Shown here: positions 34,329-46,627 of the stretch, piece by piece
Numbering within the stretch: the first letter of the stretch is position 1
Layout: each line of letters begins with the position of its first letter
From: Brachycybe producta
Lineage: Eukaryota > Arthropoda > Diplopoda > Playtdesmida > Andrognathidae
Length of the DNA: 64,000 bases
Assembly: GCA_036925085.1 (NCBI GenBank)
Contig: JAUPFP010000003.1
Span: 10,083,008-10,147,007, forward strand
Direction of reading: 5' to 3'
The notes under the pieces: model-generated
Databases searched by the model: none
The model's input: only the letters and a program-made list of their open reading frames with translations
Told to the model about the DNA's origin: nothing
Translations under genes and position numbers: made by a program

Positions 34329-35568
34329 TTATAATACCGAATTTTCTTGCCCTTGTTTCGAACTTTTTCTCTTGTGTACTGCACCTGTCTCTTCCCTGTG
34401 CAGCATCCAGCAGTAGTCTGCAATCATGTTCACATCCCATCGTCCTTGATACCTCTGCTCCATTTTCTTGATGTCCTGATGAAACCTCTCTCCTTGCTCT
34501 TCACTCACAGCACCAAGATTTTTTGGAAAATAGTCCAGATGTGAGTTTAAAAAGTGGAGCTTCAAGCTCATTGAGCAGCCCAAGGCTTGGAGGTTCTTCA
34601 ACATGTTTTCTACGATCAAGGATCATAGAAAGCACTTTGAGATCGCCGCAGATGGTCCATTTGTATTCGTTGTAGTTAAGCTTGTCCAAGATCAAAGCCA
34701 AGTTGTTGTATTTCTCCTTCAAATGAACTGAGTGTCCAACTGGAATAGAAGCATAAATGTTGCCATTGTGAAGAAGAACAGCTTTCAGGCTTTTCTTGGA
34801 CGAGTCAATGAAGAGTCTCCAATCATCCGCCTCATGCTGAATTTTAAACATTGCCATCAAACCGGGAACATCTGAGCAGTAAACAAGTTCACCATCCTGA
34901 GTAAAGTAAGGCTGGAAGGCTTTCTCTCGGTTTCGATACCAAGAGAATGAGGTCCCAGCTGCCAACAAGTTCTTCTCCTGTAGTCTGGAGCCAAGCAACT
35001 CAGCAGAATCCTTAGGAAGGCCCAGATCTCGGATCAAATCATTTAATTCTGGTTGTGAAAACAGTTGGGGTCCTCTGGTGTCGTCCACTTGAAACTCATC
35101 AGCAGAACTTTCCTCCAACTCACTCCCTGCTGGTGAAGGCACATAGTCTAGCCTTTCTGGAGGCAAAGGTATTGGAATGCCTGGTCCATAAGGCACAGGT
35201 CATAGTGTAGATTCAGGGTTGGGGTAGGAAATCACTTTTCTGTTTTTTAAACTGTAGCCTTGTATGTTGCATGTGCAAAAGTAGCAATCATCGCTGTGGT
35301 TTCGGGGCTCCCTCCAAATCAAAGGCACTCCAAAACGAAACGACTTCACCTTGCCCTTCAACATGCGGAGTCCTTCGAAGCAACTTGAACAGACTCCATC
35401 AGGGGCCCATGAGTTGTCCTGGTCTCCAATCTTAACACCAAAATATGCAAAATACACTTTCTTGACAAAGTCCGTGATGTTACGCTGTTGTTTTTTCACT
35501 ACAATTTCTCCACAAATGTAGCAAAAGCTATCAGGAGAATTGACACAACCTCTTGAAGCCATGGTCAC
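34329..35568 (-). pseudogene. Repetitive transposon-like gene family, internally deleted
   Basis: From the ATG at 35568: an N-terminal Cys-rich module (FCYICGEIV, VCSSCFEGL, HSDDCYFCTC) looks zinc-binding. It is followed by a frame with an in-frame TGA at 35200 and the segments LFIDSSKKSLKAVLLHNGN and YNEYKWTICGDLKVL. Near 34625 the sequence jumps directly to the C-terminal part (SLKLHFLNSHLDYFPKNLGA, SEEQGERFHQDI, ADYCWMLHRE) in another frame. In recalled relatives roughly 150 residues lie between these segments, so this copy has an internal deletion. The family is multicopy in cnidarian and arthropod genomes and has no assigned function. Confidence 0.72.
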
Positions 35569-35599
35569 ATTTAGTTATGCAATCTAAAATAAATTCCAT

Positions 35600-37131
35600 T
35601 AGCATCAAAACTGTACATGATGGATTGCTTTTAGTATTTTTCCTGAACTAAGCATTAAAAGTTACATAAGAAACACCCTTTATTGCAAAGAAAAAAATTT
35701 CATTGCAGACCTGTGTAATAGTCACAAATAGAAATAATTACAGTGAATTTTACATTTGTACAGTTATGAATGTTTAAATTTTATGTAACCTGTGTTTCTA
35801 AACTTGGTGAAGTTGAAATATCTGGATATGGTAGTCGCAGATCAATGTTTGGAATTAATATCAAGATTCCTTTCTGAATAATTGACTGAAGATGGTCAAT
35901 TGAATTTGGTTGAAATGTGGACACATGCTTTGACTTATCACATTTCCCATAAGAAAATCGAAGGTACAGCCCACACAAGAATTGCCTCAATTCTTCCAAT
36001 GACCACGATCTTTGAATGTCTACTTTTCATGTCTACTTTTCTTTGTAATATATTATATTTACATGTTCTTGGTTACATGGTACTCTGAGTATTATTATAA
36101 TTACTATCATATTTTTAAGAAATCACACTTTATATATTAAAAATATTGACAATTTGGAATTTAAAATAAGGTAGATAATATCGAATAGCTTTTACATTTA
36201 AACAATGTTTAAAATATGAACACATTTAAGAAATCTGAAGTTTCAAAATATGTGTTTATGTCACTTCTTGACATATTGGAATTTTATTAGTTCATAGATA
36301 AGATGTTTTTCATCAGGATGTATTGGAAATTAGAACATTAAATGAATGTTGTTATAATGAAAAATCATTTAACCTTATATAGGCTGAAATTTAGCTTTTA
36401 AACATATTTCCATATGGCAAAAAAATAGTGAAATGTTTTTATTTATTTAAATTTTTTTATGCTATCATTTTTTATGTATATTTTTAATTTTTTTAAAGAT
36501 AATTCTTATTTTATTTTTCTAATATAATTTTAATTTTTTAATTTTCTAATATTTTAATTTATTATTATATTTTATTTAATTATATAGGCTGAAATTTAGC
36601 TTTTAAACATATTTCCATATGGCAAAAAAATAGTGAAATGTTTTTATTTATTTAAATTTTTTTATGCTATCATTTTTTATGTATATTTTTAATTTTTTTA
36701 AAGATAATTCTTATTTTATTTTTCTAATATAATTTTAATTTTTTAATTTTCTAATATTTTAATTTTTTAATTTTCAAATATTTTAGATTTCTCTATACGA
36801 CGATATTTCTAATTTTTTAATTACTTTGAACTTTTCTATTTTTTTAGTATTATTAACAAAATTTAATACTTAAGACATATAATAAGTATGTTTGTACAGC
36901 ATAGTTATACACACCCATTCCATTGTTTTGCAAAAAAGTACATTCTGCTGATGATGGGAAGAAATCTGTGTTATTTCTCCTCAAAAGAAATACTAAAGCT
37001 TTAAACGTTTTTTGCCGTTTGCGGCCCTTTCGTCTTACTTGGCCTTTTCAAATTAATTAAAATATTTCATATTAATTGACTAACTTTACACCATTTCACT
37101 ACATAGAAAATCCATGCAGTGCACATGTATA
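35600..37131. repeat. AT-rich region with a 205-bp tandem duplication
   Basis: The segment starting TATAGGCTGAAATTTAGCTT at about 36377 recurs at about 36582 (period 205 bp, nearly identical through about 36750). No coding signal. Short ORFs at 35781-36088 have no recognisable domain. Confidence 0.7.
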
Positions 37132-37246
37132 TTAAAGAGATCATTTCCTTCAGAAATTTCTTGTCAAAATATTGTCAAGAGGTACTCAATGATTACCAAG
37201 ACGATTTTTAAAATTTAAAATAAGTCATTAATATAATATAAAAAAT

Positions 37247-37941
37247 TGTAACACCCTGTAAATCGTGATCCCGCCAAAACCATAGCCCGGGGGGTAAACA
37301 ACTCTCAACCGTCCCTCCCTCTTCTCTGACTCACCTTTCTGACTCATGCCCAAGCAGCGGATTGATACATAAAGGACCATGGTCACTTGGACCTGGTTAC
37401 ACCTCGCAGGTGTACACAGGTCCAAGGTATAAAAGGACCGTGTTCCTCTTTGTTCTTCAGTTCTTTCCTTTGCCTGTATTACGAGATATTATTCCGAATC
37501 ATGGGCATGAGGATTCACCGTTAGTATTATTAATATTCATCCTTGTATTCTGTGTTTCTTACAAGTGATGAATAAAAGTGTTGTAACAAGAAACAGCGTT
37601 GTCTTTCTGTCTATATGTAACTAACTTCTCTTCAGAGGCCGGAGGCTCCATAGGGCAGGAGCTATACGATTCTCAGCAGCTACAACATCTTCTCTTGTCG
37701 GTATACCGATGGAGAAGATGTATATCAGCATCAACCGGAAGAGAGAGAGATGGCCGCCACTCTCCTGCATCGATTTCACCCCCATTCAGAAGAGTGACTA
37801 CAATCTAGACGTCTCCATCCAGCTCTCTCTACAGCTCGGATCTTCTCTGTGCAGGTACCATACTGTTCAGAGAAGAAACGAAGTGTGGAAAATGTCATCT
37901 AAAGGTTGGTAATAAATATTGGTTGATGTCAAAAGCTCACA
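37247..37941 (+). mobile_element. Solo LTR, 695 bp, with 4-bp target duplication AAAT
   Basis: TGTAACACCC...AAAGCTCACA, flanked by AAAT at 37243-37246 and 37942-37945. The host MITE sequence resumes exactly after the right copy (TAAAATTCAGTTGACTTCC, as at 12710). It has an internal GGTATAAAAGGACC TATA box (37427-37440) and an AATAAA at 37570. A related, truncated copy begins with the same TGTAACACCC at 57675. It also shares TG(TAAC) ends and 4-bp duplications with the LTR at 8915. Confidence 0.82.
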
Positions 37942-38054
37942 AAATTAAAATTCAGTTGACTTCCTATAAATGGACTTTGTCGAATAGATGTGCCACCAAA
38001 CAACAGACATTTGCAATATAAAACCAAAAGTATACTCATGTACTCGAATTCTGA

Positions 38055-38522
38055 TGCCCTAAAGACACTTGCCCTAAAGCCATTTGTCCTAATGGGACAT
38101 TTGCCATACAGACACGTGTCCTAAATCCATTTGCCCTAAATTGAAATTTGTCCTTAAGATACTTGCCCTAGTGTAATTTGCCTAAAGGGACATTTGCCCT
38201 AAAACCATGTACCCTAAAGGGATATTTGGCCTAAAACCATTTGTCCTAAAACAATTTGCGTAAACTGACATTTGCCCTAAAGGGACATTTGCCCAGAAAC
38301 CACTTGCCCTATATGGTTGTTTGCCCTAACCAGTAGTCTAAGTCATTTGGCATTTTTTGCATGCCTGTGGTGCACAGAACCTATTTAACATACTCCACTG
38401 AAAGACACTACACCTTACTTTACCAAAAATGTGGTTTTAGGGCAAATGTTCCTTTAGGGCCAATTTTTTTAGGGCAAGTGGTTAGTGCGAATGGTTTTTG
38501 GGCCAGGGGTTTTGGGCAAATG
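38055..38522. repeat. Foldback-type array of GCCCTAAA / TTTAGGGC words
   Basis: The left part repeats (A/T)TTGCCCTAAA about a dozen times with varying spacers. The right part (38435-38522) carries the reverse complement TTTAGGGCAA. The array can fold into a long imperfect hairpin, as in foldback elements. A second, different foldback built on TTAGGTGAA lies at 57188-57669. Confidence 0.7.
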
Positions 38523-38886
38523 TCTATATCCCATATCAAAGTAAGCCTATAGTATGGCGCGCTTTTATCCCACCTGCCATGTGTCTCTCGAGTTGAGTGG
38601 AAGGTTGCATTGAGTTGCATATGAGTAGGGAATACATGTAAATTAATTTAGTAATTATGGATAGTTGACAAGTTGACAACATTTGCCACTAAGTTGATTG
38701 GGTATCTCTAGACTGTCATTTTTAGAAATTTAAAATGGCGTTGTTTGTTGACTCATGAAAAGTCACTTTTTTTAAGATTTTAATGACTTGTTTTTATTTT
38801 AAAATTATTTTGGTAATCATTAGGCAAGTCTTGACAATATTTCGACAAGAAATTTCTGGAGGTAATGGCTTCTTAAGTATATTTAT

Positions 38887-41340
38887 CCAAAATTCAGGTT
38901 CTATATTAAGAATGCAAGTAGATCATTTATTTTGTCCCTGCAGTGCTAGACAGATCTCGCGATCTGATAGATGTTTTCAAACTTTCTCGATGCAAGCTTT
39001 TTTAGAAACAACAGTAATAAAATATTCAAATTGTTTTCAAAACTAGAATGTTAGAAGATTATGATAAAAGTTTTTTCATGGCAATATCTTAAAAAATAAC
39101 CATTTATAGCAGTTTGTAACTGACACATTTTTAGGTTTTTTCATTAATATCATGAAAAACTAATATAATGTATGTGTACATGTGTTTATTTGCTGACAAA
39201 TGTGTGCACACATGTCTAATGCCCATACACAAGTGCGCACATGTTTACACACGTGTACATGTGCGTACATGAGCATACACATGTAACAATTAAATAAAAC
39301 TGGTTGTTTAATATATCAAAGCATATTATATTAAACCACTGGAGGACCATAGGGTTACTTGAATCGTTTGTTAAAGATATCATAAAAAAAATTTAGCATT
39401 ATCACCAGCTATATTCTAGTTCCTTTTTTATGTTTCTCATGAAAATCGTTTGCATGAAAAACGTTTGCATGAAAAACAAGTTTTCTCAAAATGTGGAGGT
39501 TGGACCTTTGGAGTGGAGACATCTATTGAACCTATGTATTTCTATGGCATGATGGTGGCGGCATCTAGCACTACAAATACAAATTAAATGTTTTAACAGC
39601 CCTCTTAAATCAATTTTTTTTCAAATTGTACACAAATATTAGAGTCAGAATGAGTGACAGTGTGAGTGTGAGAATGAGTGTGAAAATGAGAGATAGTGAA
39701 TGTGTGTGTGTGAGAAAGTGAATGGGAATGAGAGAGTGCGTGAGAATGAGATAGTGTGAGAGTGACAGTGTCAGTGAGAAAGAGTGAATGAGAAAAAGTG
39801 TTTGTGTGAGAGTTTGAGTATGAGTGAGAGTGTGAGACTAGATGATTGTTATATTTATCTAAAATCTGCCATAAAATACCTTACAAATTTGGCACAAAAT
39901 ATGTTAATAACTTTGAAAAGTTTGAACAAAGTACTGACTCAATTGTGGCTCATATAATTGTCAAGTTGGTTTTGTTACTTTTTGTACCACTTGGTATATA
40001 AACATAACATATACATATTATTATAACATTGAAACTTTTCAAAGTTATTGAACATATTTAGTTGCATATTAAATTTTACTTACTGTTCTGTATTAGTTTC
40101 ATTTGGTCGGAAAGAATGCCGTGTTGATTGCACTAGGTTGTCAAAACCAGAACCTAAAGGTGTTTCTGATTGTGCACGAGATGCGTTTATTAAACTACTT
40201 AGAATGCCAGTAGTAGTCATTTTTTCAAGAAATAACTTAAATTATATAAAATGTATCTTTACATATAAAGAAAACGCTCTAAATAATAAAAAAGTAGCAA
40301 AATCTTGTCAAAAGTGGACAAAAAAGGTCCCAACTTCCTGAGAAATGAGTAACTTCAAGAAAGTGTTACTTGTGACACTTTATCCAAGTCCCAGATAGAT
40401 TTAATTGCTGTCTACAAACTGTGGATTGTGCACAAAGGGATACTAACTTTGTAAAACTCTTCTCAATTTACAGATTAAATGTTTCAACTTTTAACAAACT
40501 ACATTTTTTCTAAATACATAGATAATATTATAATAAAATGTATATTGAAAAATCAATTAAGGTTTTATTATTATTAAGAGTAAACACATCTCCAACAGGA
40601 GTCCAACCCTGGTTAATGTCTTTCACATTATAAATGAAGAAAAACACGAACATGTTTTAGAAACTAGAATGGTAGCTCAGAATTATGTTCATATAAAACG
40701 ATTGAAGCAGAGGATATATTTTTAATTTTCCATAAGAAAATTATTTTAAAAGATAACAACATGAAAATACTATTATGTGATTTCGCTAGGATATATTTTA
40801 TATTCGGGGAGGTCAAATGGGTCTCAAGTTTTTCACTAAAATATTATTTTTAAAATATTATTCTTCCTGTTCAATTATTTAAAAGAAACAAATGAAAATT
40901 ATTTATGTAAAAACAAAACAAAAGATTTCATATTTTTTTGCAATTAATTAATTTTATTTCTGTTTAAAAAAAATTACAGAAAAAAGTACATGTATTTGTA
41001 TATAATTCATAATTTCATAAAATCATAAATAACTATATATACCTAGTATTAATAAGAGATGTAATTAAAAATGAAAGCAAAATTCTCCAGAGTAAATTTT
41101 GTTTGATTTTGGAATGAAACGTCCCTGAGCAGCTGAAGTGAATCTTTCGGAAACGGTGGTTCTTGCCAATTCCTTGAACGTTTCTGCATCCATGGTAGCA
41201 TCTTCTTGGTGATATACAATATAACACCGTGAAGTCTTGTTTTCCGGGATTTCCTGCACAAACTCCGCATATGATCACACCTGTATGGGTTAATTGAGAA
41301 TTTACGAATTGAAAAGGACCCGAGAAAATCTAAACTAAAT
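38887..41340. other. Gene-poor region of dispersed and simple repeats
   Basis: 38975-39500 belongs to the dispersed AT-rich family also seen at 3955, 14085 and 42655. 39165-39290 is alternating purine-pyrimidine DNA (ACATGTGTACACACG-type words). 39650-39838 is a GTGAGAATGA-type simple repeat. Small ORFs (40048-40341 and 41033-41278) have no recognisable domain. Confidence 0.55.
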
Positions 41341-41356
41341 AACTACTAACCACAAC

Positions 41357-42085
41357 ACGACACCCAAACGTCCATGAAAACACCCAAACCCCCATGACAA
41401 CACCCAATACTCCACGACAACATCCAAAACTTCACAACTTCCAAAACTTCAAGACAACATCCAATACCCCACAACAACACCCAGGCACCACAACATATTA
41501 AATAATATTTAATTTATATCTATTGATAATTATTCAGCTCATTTGTGAGTGCGCCCACACATTCATAACTGCACACACGCACTCATAACCACGTACACTC
41601 ACAAAGGAGCGTGCAACTCACAAATGAGCGTGTGCATGCACACTCACAACTGCACACACACACACACTCATAACCATGTACACTCACAAATAAGCGTGTA
41701 CACCCACACACACATTCACAACCGAGCACACTCACAAATGAGCATGCACGTGAAAACTCACAATTTAGCATGTGCATGCACACGCACAATTGTGAGTTAA
41801 ATAAGCGTGCGTGCACACTCACAATTTAGCATGCGTGTGCACACTAACAATTGGGCGTGCACACACATGAGTGTGTACATGCACACCGAATAGAAAAATT
41901 ATCAATAAATATAAATTAAATAATGTTTATTATGTTGTGGTGTCTGGGTGTTGTTGTCGTGTATTGGGTGATGTCGTGGGGTATTGGATGTTGTTGTGAA
42001 GTTTTGGAAGTTGTCATCAAGTTTTGGATGTTGTCATGGAGTATTGGGTATTGTCGTGGGAGTTTGGGTGTTGTCGTGTGTTTGT
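41357..42085. mobile_element. Large foldback element with minisatellite arms
   Basis: Left arm (41357-41535): an array of (ACAACACCCAA) units followed by TATTAAATAATATTTAATTT and ATTGATAATT. The right arm (41890-42085) is its reverse complement (TTATCAATAAATATAAATTA, then TTGGGTGTTGTYGT units). The centre is a CACACTCACAA-type satellite with inverted halves. Confidence 0.78.
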
Positions 42086-42099
42086 ATATATGGATTGCA

Positions 42100-45000
42100 C
42101 CTCTCGGCCACTATACCTTTGCAAAGCTAAATAACAACACGCATGAGAGAAAGTTAAAAGTTAAACACGCAAAACGCTAAATTCCATACTCTTTAAGGCT
42201 TTTGGCCACATAGACCACTTTTGGCCGTTGATCGACGCCAAAACTGACCAATTCGAACCTTTCCACAAAGAATACATTACAACCACAGCTCATGCAACCA
42301 CCACATCTTCATAATAAAAATTTTCAATCAACAAAAATGGTCTGTGTGCCAAATTCCAATCACATAAAGATACGTTTTCACTTAGACTAAGAAAGAAATG
42401 CAAAAAAACGAACCGAATTCATTGCCTGTTGCTGTTCCACGAATCCAGATCCAAATATGTATCTGTACGATTTGCAGTTGCATTTTGCATAATTGACGTT
42501 CTGAAGTTCGAATCTTGGAATGTTGAGAAGTTCATAAACCATTCGTAAACTGACAGAAAATGAGGAACTTCGAATTGACTCATTTATGGTGGATGAAAAG
42601 ATACTTACTTTTTTTTTTGCAGCCCCTCCCCCTCGACCCGGAGTCGCTGTGGCTTATGCTTTGCTAAATAGACGTTTTTTGTGAAATTTGGACGGAAAAA
42701 ACGTCAAGCGAACGTTTTTGAAAACAACATTACGAAAATATTAAAATTCTTTTCAAAACTAGAATGGTAAAAAATTATGCAGAAATGTTTTTCATTACAA
42801 TACCTTAAAAAAACCTTTTATAGCAGTTTGCAAATGGCCCGTTCTTAGGTTTTTCCATTGACATTTCACGAAAAACTATTTTTGCCTTTTTCAAACTGAC
42901 ACAAAAAGTATATTTTAAAAGATATCATCATTGAAAAAACTTTTAGCCTTATCACCAACTATATTCCAGTTTCTAAATTCCATTTTCGTAATGTTTCTTG
43001 TGAAAAATGTTCGCTTGAAAATATAAAATTTCTCAAAATAGAAAAAAAAGAAAGAAAAAGAGAAACATGAATATGTTTTAGAAACTAGAAGGGTAGCTTA
43101 ATCACTTTTGAAAATGGAAAATAAATTTTTTATCTTAGTTTGAAAATGATCCAACTTAATTAAACTTTAAGCAGGTGAATTTTTTTCGGGGGTGCTATTT
43201 TGAATAACAGCTAAACAGTTTGGACGCAGTATTAAATGGTAGGGGGCTCGGCGGAAGGTTGTTTTGTTAATTTAAGCTTATTGCAGGGGTTCTTGGGGGC
43301 GCAGCTCCCCAGTTTTAAAATAATTATTTAATCAAATTAGCCATTGTTCCCTAATTTGATCAATGGGAGGAAAGGAAATGGAATTTTATGGCCTTTTGAA
43401 AATGATCAAATATTTAAGTGTAAACGTTTCTCGAACTGTGGTTGTTCTTCTGTTTTTAAGAGAAAACGTGGAAGTATTTTTTAGAAACTAGAAGGGTAGT
43501 TCATCGTAATATCTTTTATAATGAGCTTTTTTCAGTCAGCAGACGATATTTTTTACCTATGTTTTGACTATAATTACTACTATAATTACTACTTTCTAGT
43601 TTCTTTTAATTTTGTTCATCTGAAAGATTAGACTAGAATAATCAGAGTTGAAAACTCAGCCGTTCATATACTCATCTTAATAAAGATTGTAATTAGGGTT
43701 CGGATTTTTATGCAAAATGTCAAGTAAATATTTCTCAATCTGTGGCCCAGGAGCCAATTGTGAAGTAACAATCTCCCATTTAGAGATCAACCAGCAATGG
43801 TTTTTTTTTCTTCAATCAAAACACTCGTTAGAGGCTAGAACTTTCTAGTTGACTACTAATAGTTTTCAATACATCTAGCCTCTAACCAGCCATTTTAATT
43901 AGAAAAAACCATAATTGCAAGTCTAAAAAGTCATTAAATAAATATTTTTCCAATCCTGAAATCCCGGAATTTATCGCATGTGATCCTGGGATTGTGAGAT
44001 TATAAAATTGTATGGAATACCGGGATTTCGGGATCCCGGGATTGCAAACCGTGCACCCCACATTTATTTCATTTTCGTCTATAAAAGGTTTATTTTAAAA
44101 GATACCAACATGACAATAGTAGTTGGCTACCGTTCAAACCATTGTAACCTGTGTACACGGTACAGAAACTAGAAGGGTAGCTCAATCAGTTTAGAGAAGT
44201 TTCATGTTGAAATGTTTAAAATATGCTTTGAAATGAATATGCTTGAAAATGGCGTTAAGTAGAGGATTCTTTTTAAATTTGTCCATAAAAAGTTTATTTT
44301 GAAAATTATCATCGAGAAAATATGCTTAAGTGATTTAGTAAAATTTGAGTTAACCTTCAAGTTTCTAAAACACTTTCTAGTTCCTTTTAAGTTTGGTTTT
44401 GAAAAAGAAAAATGAGTTCATTCATTATCTTAAAAAAATGGGTCGTGCAAAATTCTTTTTCGATGGCCAGATTACAGTCATCAAGCCATTCTTTTGAGGA
44501 CCCCATAATATAATGTGATGGACCTTTTCCACTAGTAGAATCTGCTCTTTTAAGTTAATATGAGCGAGTTTGCACTCGTATTGATAGTGAGTGGCTAGGT
44601 CACTAATTCTACTGGCCAGGGAGGAATAGACCAATATAACGTCTATTTTGTGTCCTCACTAGTCTCTGGCTAAAGACTTTCACAGTCTTGAGGATCTTTA
44701 GTCTTTGTATCTCGCGGACTCGCATCTGTAAATTTGCCCTGAAAATAGTGTGAAATATACTTACAATCTTGTGTTGCAGGTTTGCACCTGGTTGGAGCCT
44801 TGAAGTATCCAAAAGGGTGAAGAACTGCAATGTAATGATGAAATGCACAACCGCGGAATTTGTATTACAAATAATTAAACACCACTGTTTAAGTTTAAAT
44901 GTAAAGTAGAAGTTTATTTCGTGAAAAAGATTGTGAAACAAAATAGAAAACTTGATATCAAAAACACAACACATAAAAATAGTAACTCTTTGAGAAAGTA

Positions 45001-46030
45001 AAATAAAAGAACTTAGCCAAAATTGGGCATAGGTTCGGTCTTTTGAAAATCGCTCTACAATAGCAAAATACAACTCCTTTTATACCCTGAGAACCCAGAA
45101 GTCGGAATCTCAGGGCATAAACTTCTAATTAGTTAAATTGACTTTCTTGTCCTAAATAGACCAATCAACGGATCGGTCCATTTGGCCAAAAACCCTGACT
45201 CATCCTCTGTTATCACACATAGGTGATAACAGAGAAAACGAAAACAAAACAATTAAAAATTAATAAGTCCACTCATGTGGAAGTAAAAATGAGGGGAAAA
45301 CGAAAAGGTCAAGATCAATATAGAATCTGGGTCACTCTGTACTAAAAGTACCGAGTGGCCCAGAAGCTAAACACGATACAGGGTGACAAACAAAGTTTCA
45401 AAAGCCCCAAATTGACAAGCGCTAGAGAAAAAAAATAAAGCGGCAGGCCCAAACGTATCAATAATAATAGGACAAATATAATCTGCAAGAAACTAGAAGG
45501 GTAGCTTAACAACCTGTGTATTTTCATGTTGAAAACGAATCAACTTTATGCAGATTTTTTATTTTTGTCTATAAAAAGTTTACTTTGAAATATATCATTA
45601 TGAAAAAACCACAGGTAGGGTGGAGGAGACCTCCTATAGAACATATCGCCACTGCAGTGGTGCCAGTCAAGGGAACAAAAAAATAAATATAGTCAGCCAC
45701 CTTGAGAATGTATATATATACAAACATGTTAAACTAAAACTGAAAGAGAAACTTGGAAAGATATTGTTGAACAAAGTATGATTGAATATGAAATATATAT
45801 TGGCAGAGATACCACACATGGAAGAAAAATGCATGGAAAAGTTATAATTTACATGAAGATCAACATAACTATGTAGATCTTGTGAAAATGACATCACAGG
45901 TGAACATATTTCTGTCCAAAATTAGAATCAAAATGTATTTGTCTTGCGAGCTATGCAGAGTAACAATTTACGAACAAAGACTGCAAATGTCCACAAATGT
46001 GTTCATCAGGAATTATTAAAAAATTAAAGT
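42100..46030. other. Gene-poor region; dispersed repeat copies
   Basis: 42655-43060 is another member of the AAACGTC(A)AGCGAACG repeat family. The word AAACTAGAAGGGTAGCT(T/C) recurs at 43083, 43484, 44161 and 45486 (with an A>T variant at 40662), marking a dispersed repeat. 45190-45235 holds a small hairpin (CTGTTATCAC...GTGATAACAG). Minus-strand ORFs (44609-45073 and others) have no recognisable domain. Confidence 0.5.
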
Positions 46031-46500
46031 ATTTACCGTGTGGCAACCTGGTCTGCTCATTTTTAAATTTTGGGTTTGAGCAGACGAATTCCCTATGGTG
46101 GTCTGCCTGACAGCTACAGTAGGCTGTTGGGACGGACGCCATTTTGATGCCAGCAGACCTCTCACCATGAAGTCTATGGGTGAGAGGTCAGATGTGACCT
46201 CTGTCCCTTCCAGGTGGAGTTGCCTGGAGGTTTCCTGTGGCCTGGTCAGCCACAGGATCCGGGCAGTGGGTGGAAGGCTTTGGAAGTGACTAGACCTGTG
46301 GATGGGGGTCAGAGTGACCTCCCTGTCCGGCAATTTGGTCTTTCTTCGTTTTGTTTTATTTTTGCCTTTTGGCCTTTGTTTTGTATAGTGCCTGGCTGGA
46401 CAAAGTGTCCAGCCAGTTCTGTAAATACTGCCATCATTCATTGTAAGTTTACCGTGGGAGGGTGGGTTTCCGGTCTGGGGAAAACTCTACCATCCATATT
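46031..46500. other. GC-richer insert of unknown nature
   Basis: Base composition is clearly higher in G+C than its neighbours. It holds several hairpins, such as GACCTCTCACC...GGTGAGAGGTC (46159-46191) and TCCTGTGGCC...GGCCACAGGA-type words (46233-46258). Overlapping ORFs exist on both strands (141 codons on minus, 97 on plus) without a recognisable domain. It may be a transposon segment or an LTR; I found no target duplication. Confidence 0.4.
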
Positions 46501-46627
46501 TGTTTAATTACTTCACACAGATAGTCTAAATTATAAACAAAGTACAAACTTCACAAATAATGTAAAATACACATTAAGTAAGCAAAAGAAAAGATGACAT
46601 CTATCAACATTTCTGTGTTGTTTAAAG

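Larger units (their letters stand above)
37136..38882. mobile_element. TTAA-flanked MITE with nested insertions
   Basis: Left TIR AGAGATCATTTCCTTCAGAA and right TIR ending TTTCTGGAGGTAATGGCTTC. TTAA flanks both sides (37132-37135 and 38883-38886). Same family as 12595-13091. It has been enlarged by a solo LTR (37247-37941) and a foldback array (38055-38522). Confidence 0.75.

Noticed and set aside
38055-38522. CCCTAAA words taken as interstitial telomere
   Set aside because: The CCCTAAA words are separated by other bases and not in head-to-tail arrays; the inverted layout fits a foldback element better.
39650-39838. GTGAGAATGA simple repeat considered as a CRISPR-like or regulated array
   Set aside because: No spacers and irregular period; ordinary simple repeat in a eukaryotic genome.
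41549-41822. Cys/His-rich ORFs that look zinc-finger-like
   Set aside because: They are translations of a CACACTCACAA-type satellite on both strands.
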